Part shown: piece after piece, positions 28,805 to 41,486 of the stretch
Layout of the letters: every line of letters begins with the position of its first letter
How positions within the stretch are numbered: position 1 is the first letter of the stretch
NCBI GenBank assembly: GCA_963210315.1
Contig: OY723295.1
Coordinates: 784,501 to 848,500, forward strand
DNA: 64,000 bases
Direction: 5' to 3'
Source of the DNA: Rhynchopus euleeides
Taxonomy: Eukaryota > Euglenozoa > Diplonemea > Diplonemida > Diplonemidae
Position numbers and translations under genes: made by a program
Notes under the pieces: generated by a model
Told to the model about the DNA's origin: nothing
Seen by the model: only the letters and a program-made list of their open reading frames with translations
Databases searched by the model: none

Positions 28805-29075
28805 ATGTGTTGATCCCTCCTTTATTAATTGTCAGGTAGGTAACCCTGCACGGGTGTTGTCACCGTTGATCACTCTTTATTAACTGTTAGGCGGGTAAAC
28901 CCTGCACGGGTGTTGTCACTGTTGATCGCTCTTTACTAATTGTTAGGCGGGTTAACCCTGCACGGGTGTTGAGCCCTCTTTGTTAATTGTCAAGTGGGTA
29001 ACCCTGCACGGGTGTTGTCACTGGTGATCACTCTTTACTAATTGTTAGGCGGGTTAACCCTGCACGGGTCCTGGC
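28805..29075. repeat. 57-bp minisatellite near the left end
   Basis: Five diverged units containing TTAATTGTTAGGCGGGTAA and CCCTGCACGGGTGTTG. The CCGTGCAGGG/CCCTGCACGG words are self-complementary. Mirror copy at 50674-50942. Confidence 0.85.
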
Positions 29076-29771
29076 CCGTGCCTGTGTGTGTTGGGGGGGG
29101 GGGGGTAGTGAAATAGAAGTAGAAGGGAGCGGAGCACAAGAATGGTGTGTTGGGGGGTGGGGGAGCTCTTTCCAACATGTCCGCATCTGCATTAAAACCT
29201 ATTGTCTCTTTGTGCCCCTCACCACTCAACCATAAAGGTTGCCCTGCCTTGGGAACAGGGAATGGGGTTTAACACGTGTGGCGGTCCTGTTGGATGGAGT
29301 GCACATGGAACAGTATGGTGTGGGAATGTATCGTGACTTGTGAAAGGGAGAGTGGGTGGGGGTGGGGGCGGGGGGGGGGGGGGGCGGGGGGCTTCCTTCA
29401 GCGATTCCAGTGAGCTGCAATCCCAAGGCTGTCCTTTCAAACGCTTGCCAAGGCGTACGCCGTTTAGGTGTGGACTATTGAAATAAAAGGAAAACGAGGC
29501 TTTGGAAAAAGCCAAACTGATCGAATGGAAGATTGAAGGATGGGCAAAGTTTGTTGAAAGTAACATGGGGGGGGGGCAGTCAAGAAGTGGGGGCTTGATT
29601 GTCGAGAGTGAATGGAAAAGTGAAGTGGGGGGGGGGGGGGGTTTGATCGTCGAGAGTGAATGGAAAAGCAAGCCTCCCAGCACCTTCTTGCAATGTTAGT
29701 CCTTTTTGTAGTCACTACCACTACACCAGGAGTGGGGGGGGGGGGGGGGGCAACCCCTTGATTGGCCTGTG
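29076..29771. other. Non-coding 3' flank of the left-arm gene
   Basis: Poly-G tracts at 29092-29106, 29368-29392, 29569-29577, 29625-29641 and 29736-29750, with a repeated GTCGAGAGTGAATGGAAAAG segment (29602 and 29649). No coding sequence seen. Confidence 0.6.
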
Positions 29772-32700
29772 TCAGGTCCCAGCTCTTGTTGAAACAGAAC
29801 GCAAACCCTTGCGATGTGTGGCTTCCAAGTTGGCCTGTGTCCCTTTGATCCACATGAAATGATCCCCAACCCCAGCCTGACCCAGGTTAGCCAGGGTCAC
29901 ACGTCTGTCTGGAGGAAAATCCTGGAGGGTGGTGTCAATGGAGGTGAAGTTGTAAGAAAGGGGGACATAACTGTTAAATCCTGAAGCAAAGTCATCATGA
30001 TTACCAGGATAAATCATGTTCGTGACGACTGTGATCAAGACATTCTTCATTGTGGAAAGAACAGAAATTTCGTCATCCTCTGCATACCTTCTCGTTCTTA
30101 AACGGGTAAGCACGTATGGCTCACTACCGTCGTCAAGGGGTTGGCAGGGATGGTACGGGAGATTTCCCCACATTCTCACCGCCTCCACTTCCGGTTGCAC
30201 CTCTCTGCATGAAAGAGAAGCCGCCATTGCAGTCACAAAATTGACGGCTTCTTCGCGAAGGGAAGCGCCCCCACGTGGGTTGCCTGTGAGACATTCATGA
30301 AAAGCATGAAACAGGCAATTCCCATCACCAGGCACATTGACTGTGCTCAGGGAAAACAAGAGAAGACGTTGCGTGAGGGTATCATGACGAGACGCGGGAT
30401 TGTCGATGCCCTTGTCAGGTACGTGGGGCCTCCGTGGACCGGGACAGGGGAGTGCCATGGGGACCGCCTTCCTCCGCATATCCTCTTGCTCCATTTGTTC
30501 TTGTGCGTTTTCCACGTTTGGACCCATGTTCTGAATTCTATAAAAAACACTTGAAGCACGGGAAAAGTCACGCTCAGTGGGGAGGTGGAGGGAGTAAAAA
30601 TTCGTTTGGGTATCCTGCCGGTACTGGTAAAGGAAGATAGTAGGGAGAGAAGCCGTACTTCCTGCTTCCCAGTTCTTTGCCTTCTCACACCATGTGCGAG
30701 GCCGTAACTCCCTGACCCTGGGTTTACCTTCCTTGTTCTGAGTAATAATTCTCAAGCGAATCTGGTGCACATTCACAAAAAAATGCAGGGCAAAAGAACC
30801 ACCACGTTGGGTCACCTTTTCATCTTCCGCCGCTTTGCACATACTCTTGCGCCAGTGAACGAGAGACTGGTGCCTTTCATGTACGGGCAGGTTCTTCTCC
30901 CCCTTCTCTTCAAAAACAGAAGCAAGGGTATCCTTGTGTATTTTCATGAGGTACACCTCCAGGTCGTGTTTCATGTTTGTTGCGTCACCAAAGGCACTCT
31001 CACGCAGAGCGCGGACTGACTGGTACGCAGAAAAACGGTTGAAACGGAGGAGGGAAAGAAAAAAGCCGTCACCTTCCTGCACAGTATCTGTGACGGGGAG
31101 ATGGTGGTATTTCGAAAAATACAGCAGGGTCTCTGGGATGAGGTGGCGTTGGGAAGTTGCTGGAATGTATGACTCGTCACTCAGTTGAGCCGTATCATAC
31201 CTCCCATGTCCAAGGCGCCCCTTCTTGTCTCTTGGGGTCTCTGGCACCTGGGAGAGGTCAATGACTTCAGTCCCCCCAAACCGTTTTCTCTTCCGGACTG
31301 TGGGCCCGCTCCGAACAACAGAACGCGACTTCACTGCCACAGGGAATGTGCGCCTGGGTCGGGTGCCAAAAAATTGTGCCTTGGTGGTGGGGAGGACACC
31401 TTTCGGCACAAGTTTAAAAACTTCATATGCATGGCTTTCCCGATCCAGATCCCCTGCGGCAATGGCGCGCTTGGCAGTGTCCGTGTCGTGAACCACCCAA
31501 TAAAGCGTTTCGCGCGGATAGGCGTGCAGTTGGGCTGGAGTCAACTTCTGCAATGTGGCAACGGTGTCTTTGAGGGGGAAGGCAACCATCCAATGCAGAG
31601 TTTGACGGTTAAAAAAAAAGAGGGCTGGGGAAGAAATAGACTGAGGATCATCAACAAAGGTATTTTTTTTACTTACCGGCAGAAGCCGATAGCCATTGTT
31701 CCGGAGTCCACTTGTGTGCTGTTCGATGGCCCGTTGCATCGTTGCCAGCGTGAACTTACCGGTCCAGTGAAAGCTCTCTGGATTGACCTCGTGTTGCAAA
31801 ACCTGCATCTCCCGGAAGGTGAGAAACTGGATGCCACACTCACCCAAAAACCAGTTGAGGGAAGCCCAACCCCCCTCGTGCGTGGACTCCGACGCATGCA
31901 ACACACCATCCTTCTGCCGCCCACAACCTGGAGAGGCGTGGAGGCCGAGAGGAAAACAATGCTCATTCAGGAGAGCGATCCTAGCCGCCCCAACATCATT
32001 TGCCTCAGGATCAGCCTCATCACCCACCTCCACCTCCTCTTCCTCCTCCTCCTCCTCCTCCACAGCATCCACAGCATCCACAGCCTCCTCACCATCCTCA
32101 CAACCCTTGCCATCCTCACCCTGTCCCTTCTCCTCTTTCAACGCAGCAGGTGCAGTCTTCACTCTCCGGTAGAGCTCCGTGATTGTATCTACCACGGAGG
32201 GCGAGATGGTGTCGGGGAAGGTGCGGGCCTTCAAGCCAAGGGTCTCCTCCACGGCCTCGACATGGCCACTCAACTGCTCCGTCCAGTTGCGCAGGAGGAG
32301 GGCGGAGAGGTCGCGCTTCGTCTCCCCAGCCTCCACCTTCAGGCCCGCCTTGGCCAACAACGCGAACAGGGTGGGGGCGTCGAGGCGGCCCAGCCGCTCC
32401 CTCGGCTGCAGCTGCTGCCCCTTCTCCCGCAGAATGGGGAGGATTCGCCCCCACTGCGTCAGGGCAAAGCGCACACGGACGTCGTGCGACGCAGACGAGA
32501 CAGCGTCGGACCCCCACGGCTTCAGCCCCGCCTTCCGCAAAAATCTGGACAGCGGTTTCGAACGAACCGGAAGGATGCCAACTGCCTCCTTCACGGACTT
32601 CAGCCGCTCCACCCAGACACGGGCATCCGCAGAGCCAGGGCCACACAGCTTCTCAGCAAAGCTGCGTGTCAGCGCCTCCTTCTGCCGCGCCACCTCCTTT

Positions 32701-35685
32701 CCCTTGCTCATCGCCGTGACAGGGATGGCGTGGAGGGCGCAGAGGCGGACGAGGTCAGGGTGGGCCACCCCGCTGACGGCCTTCAGCGCAGCCGCAGAAG
32801 CCCCCGTGGCGGTGTTCGCCGCGGCCTCGGTGTACATCCCGCCACGGGTCTTCTTCCGCGCCCGCTTCGCCTGGCGCAGCAAACGGCCGTACCTGTAAGG
32901 CGATGGAAAGGAATGGTTGTACGACGAATCACACTGAAAACAGGAAATGGTGATAATGAAGTAGTCTTCTTCGTGACTTGGAAAAGTCATGAAGAAGAGA
33001 GGAAGAGAGAATGACAATGAATGAGATAAAAAAAATCTATCGGTTCTGACTCTGCCAGCATATGTTGTTGCGATGTAAAAAAAAAGAACGAAGGGAGGGG
33101 AGAAAAAAGGAGGCTGAAGAGCCTGCATACCTTGCGTTGTTGCAGTTGCCATAACCCAACAGGAAGCGGTTCACCTTGCTCTGGGTAATCCCAGACAAGG
33201 CAGCAGAAGAGAGGTTGGGGGCCCTCTGCGCCAAGAACGATGCATTCCCAGCCACACACTCTGCGAGGTCTTGTGTGGAGGGTAGCGAAGGGAGGTCTTC
33301 GGGTGATGCCGACGCCATTGCAGCTTCATCGTAGCCGATGAACCTTGCCAATGTGCTCGCAAACCCCTGGATGCAGGGAACCCAGACCTCCGCAAATACA
33401 TCGTGGTGATCCTTCACCACCTCCAACGCCTCAGCCCGCCCCACCTCCTCCTCACCGTGGCGGGGTTGTCCCCAATGCTTCCGCAGGGCAGGGAAGTCGT
33501 TGTCGGCGGAGTCGGCGCTCAGGTCGCGGGCGAGGAGGTGCAGCGGCCTCAGCACACCCCATCCCGCCTCGAAGTTGACCTCGAGGCGGCCCGTCTCCTC
33601 GTTCAACCGCCTGGGCTTGAGGTCGTTGAGGAACCTCAAGTACAGGCTGCCAATGAAATGGCAGGCTGCACAGTAGGCGGCGACGGTGGGGGTCCCCAGA
33701 AGAGTGAGGATCTCTGTCGCAGTCGGGGTGAACCGCTCCTCTCTCACCATCTCCAGGATGGAGGCGGAGAACTTGAGGAGGCGGGAGCACTGCTGAGGAC
33801 GGGCATGCCACTTCGACCCCCGCTCACGGGCAAACCCCAGGCCCCGGGGGTAGCGCATGTCAAGTGCTTTCCCAAGCTCAGCATCCACGAAAATGACCCC
33901 GGCGGTTGACCGGCCGTTTGTCGGGTCGAGGACTGCAAGTACGCTGGCAACGTTGGCTGCCGGGTCGACCCGATGAGACATCATCAAGGCCTTCCCCGCC
34001 GTCTGCACTGCGTACTTCAGTGCGCCTCCAACCTTATGGTGCATGCACCGTAGGTGGACGATGGCGCCCCCCGCGTCCCTGGTCGCCTTCGCCTCCGTGC
34101 TAGCATGGTCGCTCAGGGTGGCGTTGCTAATACGGAGCTTGTGGGCGGAGACTATGCGGCGGACCGCCTGCAGGTTGGAGGTCTTCCCTGCAGCCTTCCC
34201 GTTCTTCAGGGGGAGGGCGGAGGCGCAGGCCCCGCGTACGCGATTCTCGTCTGCAGCGACGTGGGCGGTGACAACGTGCAGCGAGACACTACTCCGGCCC
34301 AAGGAGGAGGTGGCATCGTGGGCGAGGGAGAGGGTGGCCTTCTGCCGGTCTTTGCCTAGGCCCCCTCCGCCGGTCTGCGTCCTCGCGACATCCTCCAAGA
34401 AGACGGCGAAGGAAGCCGCTCCGCTCGGGATCTCGAATTCGCGGAGCGTCCAGCGAGAGGGGATCGGCATCTCCACCCCATCGCTCAGGAGCTTGATGAT
34501 GTCGCGCAGCACCCTGCGCGACGACTCCTGACCGATGCCAGCCATCCGCAACTCCAACAGCGCCCGCAGCACCTTCATGGGGTAGGGCTCGGTGCAGGAC
34601 TTCCGGCCCGTCACCCCACGAAGAACAATGTCCCCCTTGCGCCCGAGAACCTCGTGCGCAGCAGCCAACTCCTCCGTCAGCTGCGCAATGCGGTCCTTCG
34701 CCCTCAGCAAGGCCTTCTGCAAAGCCTTGACCTGCAAGACCCGCTCGGGGAGGGTCTTGGAGGGGCGCCCCACGGGGGCCGGCGGAGGCGTGCCCTGTCC
34801 GACGAAGTGGAGGCTGCACGGCCGTCCCGGCACTGCATTTCCGATGCAGTACTTCTTCTTCATCCCCCGGGTATCACTACCCTTCTCGTGAGGATGCAGA
34901 GCAGAAGACATGCAGTCGGCGTTCTCCTTCACCAGGGAGAAGAGGGCGGTGTCCGACACCTTCGCACCTGCGGGCAAGAGGGAGCGCAGGAGAGTCAGGT
35001 ACTCGGCGCTGCTGATGCAGCACCACCCCTCACCAGCAGCCACAGCGTCACGCAACGCGTCCATCGCAGTCGCAACGGGGGAGTCGGTGTTGGCGTGGGA
35101 GGCGGAGTCAACGGGGCAGGCGGAGTCGGCGAGGTCGGCGAGGTCATCGAGGCTGGCGAGGTCGGCAGGGTCACTGCACACAGAAGAACCAATGTCGACA
35201 TCGTCGGCGGGACTCGTCGGAGACGTCGGTGGGAGCGCGGCAGGCAGAGGTTTCGGCGGCACGGGAGTCGGTGACGGAGGCGCCTCAGGCTCATCAGGCT
35301 CGTCGTTGCCAGCAGCAGCAGGACCCCGCGTGACCGCCGAGATCACGCTCTGCGAGACGGGATCCGCATCCTCGGGGTGGGGGAGGAGCGCCGCCTGATC
35401 AGCGAGATCATCGGGCTCACCCAGAGGAGCGATCAGGACATCGTCGGGGAAGCAGCGGCCCGGGGACGAAGCAGTCAACTGCCGGATTGCCTCTTCGGAG
35501 GAGAGGGGATTGGGCCGACGGATATCTGCCAAGCAATACATCTTCTGCACGCCGTTTGAGGTCCGGCTCGTTACGGGTTTCGGCCATCCTGCGTTGCGGA
35601 GAAGCGCACCCGCGACCTTCCCCGTAGTCTCGTCTGGGATACCCTGCAGCTTGCACGCTTCCGCGAAGGTAACCAAGCCGGACAT
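29772..35685 (-). CDS. Two-exon gene: DDE-like/Josephin-like/OTU protease fusion protein (left arm)
   Basis: Exon 1 is 35685-33131, the intron is 33130-32893 (238 nt, GTATGC...TTACAG) and exon 2 is 32892-29772. Splicing joins the two frames in phase to give 1,891 residues, identical to the right-arm gene at 44065-49978, where the domains are described. Reading is outward, toward the element's left end, with the 31-bp array at 35860-37232 behind the start codon. The start at 35685 (MSGLVTFAEAC) is the first ATG after the array and lies about 170 bp from it. Function is unproven; the RNase H-like region and the element context suggest a transposase, and the OTU module suggests deubiquitinating or self-processing activity. 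Confidence 0.72.
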
Positions 35686-35859
35686 TATCAGAAGCTGTGG
35701 AACGTGCCAGTGCCTGCAGTGGGTTAGTGCTGTGTGAGCAACGTAGGTGCAGCAAAGTTAAAGTTAAGCAGTCTGCTGAGGGGTCCGCACACAACATCTG
35801 GGAGGCACGCAGAGTGACCGAGAGTGGAGGGGGCAAGGGGAGACACCGTTCTGTTTCGG

Positions 35860-37232
35860 TTACAATCGGTTACATGCCAAGAACAATCGGTTACAATCGG
35901 TTACATGCCAAGAACGATCGGTTACAATCGGTTACATGCCAAGAACAATCGGTTACAATCGGTTACAATCGGTTACATGACGAGGGCAATCGGTTACAAT
36001 CGGTTACATGCCAAGAACAATCAGTTACAATCGGTTACATGCCAAGAACGATCGGTTACAATCGGTTACATGACGAGAACAATCGGTTACAATCGGTTAC
36101 ATGCCGAGAACAATCGGTTACAATCGGTTACATGCCAAGAACGATCGGTTACAATCGGTTACATGACGAGAACAATCGGTTACAATCGGTTACATGCCGA
36201 GAACAATCGGTTACAATCGGTTACATGCCAAGAACGATCGGTTACAATCGGTTACATGCCGAGAACAATCGGTTACAATCGGTTACATGCCGAGAACAAT
36301 CGGTTACAATCGGTTACAGGCCAAGAACAATCGGTTACAATCGGTTACATGCCGAGAACAATCGGTTACAGGCCAAGAACAATCGGTTACAATCGGTTAC
36401 ATGCCAAGAACGATCGGTTACAATCGGTTACATGACGAGGACAATCGGTTACAATCGGTGACATGCCGAGAACAATCGGTTACAATCGGTTACATGCCGA
36501 GAACAATCAGTTACAATCGGTTACATGCCAAGAACGATCGGTTACAATCGGTTACATGACGAGGACAATCGGTTACAATCGGTTACATGCCGAGAACAAT
36601 CGGTTACAATCGGTTACATGCCAAGAACGATCGGTTACAATCGGTTACATGACGAGGGCAATCGGTTACAATCGGTTACATGCCGAGAACAATCGGTTAC
36701 AATCGGTTACAGGCCAAGAACAATCGGTTACAATCGGTTACATGCCGAGAACAATCAGTTACAATCGGTTACATGCCAAGAACGATCGGTTACAATCGGT
36801 TACATGACGAGGACAATCGGTTACAATCGGTTACATGCCAAGAACGATCGGTTACAATCGGTTACAGGCCAAGAACAATCGGTTACAATCGGTTACATGC
36901 CGAGAACAATCAGTTACAATCGGTTACATGCCAAGAACGATCGGTTACAATCGGTTACATGACGAGGACAATCGGTTACAATCGGTTACATGCCAAGAAC
37001 GATCGGTTACAATCGGTTACATGACGAGGACAATCGGTGACAATCGGTTACATGCCAAGAACAATCGGTTACAATCGGTTACAGGCCAAGAACGATCGGT
37101 TACAATCGGTTACATGACGAGGACAATCGGTTACAATCGGTTACATGCCAAGAACGATCGGTTACAATCGGTTACATGACGAGGACAATCGGTGACAATC
37201 GGTTACATGCCAAGAACAATCGGTTACAATCG
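35860..37232. repeat. 31-bp tandem array D, left arm
   Basis: About 44 units of 31 bp: two AATCGGTTAC words followed by ATGCCAAGAAC, with ATGACGAGGAC and ATGCCGAGAAC variants. Stop-free in all plus frames, hence false frames reading RLQSVTCQERSVTIGY. Inverted relative to 41487-43892. Confidence 0.95.
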
Positions 37233-37795
37233 GCCGCAGACTGTGGGAGAGGTGTCGCCAGTCCTTGAGGTTGCAGTGTAAACCCGTGCCTTGTTCACCC
37301 TGTTGTTCACCCCTGTGAGGTTGATCCCATATCGTTGCCTGCTTTGGGCCCTGAAGGACATAGGGGTCCAACCGGCACTTGAGCATCGCAAGGCCTGAGC
37401 GGCTGTGTGGCAGGTTTTCATTGAAGGGCCAAACCCCCCCTTTTCTGGGTGAAAAGTGTTGTGCGTCGTTCAGTATCTTGCGCGAATTGCTTTCGACACC
37501 ACCATCAAACCACCGCAAAAGAACAACCCATCTTCTGGAGTGTGATCTCTGGTGGCGGGGTGGGATGGGTGAGTGGGGTGTGACGGTGCAACGACAGTCG
37601 AACTTCTTCGAACACAGAACACCCCACCAACCTGCCGGGCGTGTGAAGTGTTCGCAAGGATCCGCACGGTGAAAAGTTTCCTGAGTTGGCTACGCCGAAC
37701 TTACAAAATGGGAAGGTGTGAGTGTCGCTTGTTACGACCCACTGGCTGGACGAGTTCTCTTTTTGGGACAAGACCACACACAACAAGAAGGTTGT
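37233..37795. other. Start of the central spacer; no gene seen
   Basis: Unique sequence on the inner side of array D. Short frames only, none protein-like. Confidence 0.5.
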
Positions 37796-37800
37796 CACAG

Positions 37801-37905
37801 GGGGTCTTCGCTGGTCGTTATTCTTCGTCAATCTTCGTCAGTTTTCACTATTTCAACAGCAAATACACCAAGATGCACTGACGACCATCCGGTAGCGAAG
37901 ACCCC
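37801..37905. mobile_element. MITE eta (105 bp) with CACAG target duplication
   Basis: Ends GGGGTCTTCGCTGG and CCGGTAGCGAAGACCCC are inverted. CACAG is duplicated at 37796-37800 and 37906-37910. The ends match the motif at 7465 and the element at 15989-16138. Confidence 0.8.
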
Positions 37906-37910
37906 CACAG

Positions 37911-38271
37911 TGAAAAAGATAGTTGGCAGCGCTTTGGGTGACAAACACAATCTACCTTGCCTTGTTGTTATGACTGTGCGCACATTCACACCAACCTTCA
38001 TCAGCCAAACCACGTGAGGTTTGTTCATCCGGGTTTGGCGCACACACAACGACTTGTCTTTGAAACGTCCAATGCAACACTCACAGCATCGAGGCCAAGT
38101 GTTTCTCGTAGTATTTTTCGGTTTTGCTCTGAGTGAGCGGATATAACTGGTGAAAATGGGTACAGTGGCTGAATCTGGAGGTTGGGTGCGGGTTGTGTGT
38201 TCCGCATCATCCCTACAAATCAAACCAAGCCGATTGACACCGAACATTTTGTCTGACCTGCACCCATTGTT
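37911..38271. other. Central spacer; no gene seen
   Basis: Unique non-coding sequence as far as I can tell. Confidence 0.45.
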
Positions 38272-38560
38272 TCCTGCCTGCCTGCCTGTGTTGTGCTGCA
38301 CCTGTGCCTCCCTGTTCTGTATTTTGTACCCTCAGCGGGTTCACGATACAGGGCAGTCCACTCCCCCAAAAATCACGGTCTTGACGCCCATTCCATCCAC
38401 TTTCAGTGGATGTGTTTGGTATTTCCGAATGGAATTTTCCAGCGTCAAGATTACAAGAACAGGGTCAGTCACTTCTACCGTAGCTGCGATGCCGGTAGTT
38501 GTGCAGAAATGATTTTTTCGACGGACGCGACGCCTCCCCAGCTTGCCTGTGTCTGTGTTG
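38272..38560. repeat. Dispersed repeat theta, first copy
   Basis: Diverged match to 53410-53690: shared words include GATACAGGGCAGTCCAC, GTGTTTGGTATTTCCGAA, GGAATTTTCCAGCGTCAAGA and GTAGTTGTGCAGAAATG. Non-coding. Confidence 0.7.
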
Positions 38561-39379
38561 CCATAGCCATGTGACAGATATTCACATAACGAATGTACTG
38601 TCACACCGCAAGGGGCTTTGGACAACGTTAAACAACAGTACACTTGCAGGTTTGGGTCAAAAATTCCAATTTCCGCTGGTCACGGGCCCCTTTCAAAACA
38701 TTGACCACCTTTCGAGAATTTAGTTCTGCACCATGGATTCGAGGGACTGCGATGATTCGGAACCGAGGATGAAGACTACTGGGAAGGAACTGTGTGCTCT
38801 CTTGAAGCACTGGAATCGGCGAACTTGGACGGAACCTAAGCGCGACAGGTGAAGGGGCATCCCGAACAAAGGCATACAAAGTGGCTCTGGAGACATTGTT
38901 GCATCTGCGACACCCTGTCTTACATCCCGCCTGGGCTCTGATCTTCACCTATAGCAATGACTAAATCCCTATCATGGGTACATGAAGCTTTTGTAGGTAC
39001 ATTTAAACTTGCGAACCTCTCAACGACCTGTTAATCGCCTTGTACCGAAATCTGACCCTGGGCTTCGGCCCTCACGGCATTCAGCGGGTGACCCGATGCC
39101 GGTGTGGATGGAGAAGTGCACAGTTCTGAAACAGTGTGTCGACGAATCCGAGGAATCCAATCAGAGTAGTCCCGAGATGAAGTGGTGCAAGAACTCAAAA
39201 ACTGTTTGCCTTTGGTCAAGGCCCCCTTTCCAAAAATTTGACCCGCGCAGTGGTGGCCAGTCCTGAGAACCAACAGTAGCATAAGCCTACGACTGGTCCA
39301 GGACGAGGCCGACCCTGTACATAGCCTGTGTATGACTACCCTGTCATACCAGGCTGCTGCTAGTTGGCCACAAGCCCCA
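38561..39379. other. Central spacer with short dispersed repeats; no gene seen
   Basis: Contains the word GCCTTTGGTCAAGGCCCC followed by AAAAATTTGACCCGC (39209-39247), which recurs at 54367-54406 and, diverged, at 54519-54562. No coding sequence. Confidence 0.5.
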
Positions 39380-39545
39380 CTGGCAGAATTCTCAGAATTC
39401 TCCCAGAATTCTCAGAATTCCCCAGAATCTGACAGAATTCTGCAGAATTCTGTCAGAATTCTCAGAATCTGCAGAATTCTACAGAATTTCTCAGATTCTG
39501 CAGAATTTAAAAATCTGGAAATTCTGGGCATTTTTCTGTCAGAAT
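39380..39545. repeat. CAGAATTCT palindromic microsatellite
   Basis: Irregular repeats of CAGAATTCT with AGAATTCT palindromic cores, decaying to CAGAATCTG and CAGAATTTC at the right. Confidence 0.9.
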
Positions 39546-39842
39546 TCTGCGAAACCATGAGAAACCCCCAAAAACCACCCAGTAATGGTCAGAAATCGGT
39601 TTTTGGGCCCATTTTTCACCCAGAAACACGTTTTTGGGCCTCTGTGAAAATTTCAATTTTTTGACATTTTTCGCGATTTTCTACAACTACTCGCCCACAC
39701 AAAAACCATTTTTTAGCAGGGAAATGCAACGAATCAACGAATTAAGCCGTTTTAACCCCTTTCGTGCACTTTTTGGTCTCAGAAGGGGGTATATGGGGTG
39801 TTGGGGTCCCCCTACGACTTGTCCATTTTTGGACATTTTTGG

Positions 39843-40095
39843 GTCAGATTCCGGAATCCGATTCTCGATTCCGGAATCGGTGGAATCCGATTCTGGATTC
39901 TGGAATCGGATTCCACCGATTCCACGATTCCGGAATCGGTGATTTCGATTCCGGAATCGGATTCCACAATTTTGGAATCGGCGTTTTCGATTCCGGAATC
40001 CGATTCCACTCTTTTTCTGGAATCGTGGAATCCGGATTCTGATTCCGAATCCGGATTCCACGATTCCCGGAATCGAAAATTTTTATTTGGAATCC
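39843..40095. repeat. GATTCCGGAATC palindromic microsatellite
   Basis: Repeats of the perfect palindrome GATTCCGGAATC and variants (GATTCTGGAATC, GATTCCACGATTCC). Self-complementary throughout. Confidence 0.9.
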
Positions 40096-40699
40096 GATTC
40101 AATGCAGCCCATGCTGTCGGACACGGTCAGAGGGCCGACCACCAGGAACACATATGCGCGACCTGAACCATCGTCGCGATTCGATTAGACACCCGTCTGT
40201 GCAACAAAGCAACAGTGCCAAACCGACAATGTAACCACCTCAGAATGGCAGGTAACCATCTCCGCGGAGACTCCGGAACGACTCCGGAGACTCGCCTGAG
40301 ACTCCGGAACGGCCCCGGACAATGTGACAATGGCGACTGTCGCTCAGCGATTCAGCGACTGTCGCTTTTGGCCCAGCGATCGTCGCCAGAGCGTTTCTGG
40401 ACCGAAATTTCGGATTTCATTTCCGGAAAATTTCCGGATCGTGGTGGGGTCACTTTGCTCGGGGAGATGAGTTTTTGGCCATTCAAATTTTTTGACATTT
40501 CCCTCCCGTTGTCTGTGGACCGCCCAAAAATGAATTCGAAAACTGGAAAATATGAAAAATCCGAAAAATTATTTTCTCGAAAAAAGTGGGTTCGTGGGTT
40601 TCGATTTTTCCCACAACCCCGAAAAAAAATTTTGGAAAAATTTTGGAAAAATTTTCCGAGTGGTGGTAGCAGGTTGTTGCTCCTTGCACGAGCGGGCAG
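40096..40699. other. Central spacer; no gene seen
   Basis: Includes short GACTCCGGA repeats (40268-40316) and A/T-rich low-complexity sequence to 40665. Confidence 0.45.
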
Positions 40700-40893
40700 A
40701 CGCCAGTGACAGAGCCAGGTACCGGTCCCTGTCACTCCCACATGCAGGGGCCACGTATGCGGGCAAGCTGACGGAAGAGACGCGTGTCGGGGGAGAGGAA
40801 ATGGTTGTGGTGACGCGGCACAGGCTGGGCATCTCCCTCTTCGAGCCAGACGCCAAGTGCGGCAGGTGTGGGCAAGAGATGGACACGCACTAG
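40700..40893 (+). pseudogene. Retrotransposon RT C-terminal fragment (truncated)
   Basis: A plus-strand segment reading GKLTEETRVGGEEMVVVTRH, then RLGISLFEPDAKCGRCGQEM and DTH before a TAG. The pattern RLG-x(5-9)-C-x2-C-x3-[MLV]-D is typical of the zinc-binding tail downstream of RT in many algal and plant non-LTR-like elements, where GDHxxxC normally follows. Here the sequence stops just before that, exactly where the element-end motif TAGAGGAGGCATAGC begins. It is truncated at both sides and is certainly not a functional gene. Confidence 0.45.
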
Positions 40894-40905
40894 AGGAGGC
40901 ATAGC
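40891..40905 (+). repeat. Solo copy of the giant-element end motif
   Basis: TAGAGGAGGCATAGC, identical to the outer ends at 28636-28650 and (inverted) 51097-51111, inside the central spacer. Confidence 0.85.
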
Positions 40906-41486
40906 CTGCTGACCTGGCTGTCTAAAAAATTATTTTTTTAAAATCGCATTGTCTTTTCGACCCTATACCAAAAGTGGTCCCAAATCGGTCCGGGACGACC
41001 GTCCACAACCGTCCACACTCTCTAAATGCTCGATGTTGCATTTTAAATTCAAAAATTCACATTTTCCAGCCAACTGGGCCAGTTTCCTTAGGAAAATGGC
41101 TCAAAATCGCAAACACTCCATTTCTACGGGCCACCACAGGCCAATAGAGTACCAAAATCGGTTTTTTCGCATTCTACGGCCTCAGGCAGACCGTCCACAC
41201 CCAAAAATCACCCCCAGGTGGTCAATATTGGGGTGTTCTGGCACTTTTTCACCTGTGGACGGTTGTGGACGGCTGTGGATGGCTGTGGATGGTTGTGGAC
41301 GGCTGTGGACGGTCTGCCAAGAGGTTACTGGAGGTTGCTAGGCTGCGGGCGGACCGTCCACACCCAAAAAACACCCCCAGTTGGTCACGATGGGGACGGT
41401 ACGTCTCTTTTTCGTCTGTAGACGGTTGTGGACGGTCTGCCAATAGGTTGCTCCAGGATGCGAGATTGTTCTCGGTAGGTCACCGA
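40906..41486. repeat. Spacer with a GGACGGTTGT/GGACGGCTGT decanucleotide tract
   Basis: The tract 41258-41312 is a run of GGACGGCTGT-type units, with further GGACGG/CCGTCC words at 40992-41012, 41190, 41350 and 41421. The segments around 41185-41260 and 41340-41440 are diverged direct repeats of one another (GACCGTCCACACCCAAAAA). No coding sequence. Confidence 0.7.

Noticed and set aside
28810..29060. TTAACCCTGCACGGG repeats as tRNA or rRNA gene
   Set aside because: No cloverleaf or rRNA signature; it is a 57-bp minisatellite. I saw no tRNA or rRNA gene anywhere in the window.
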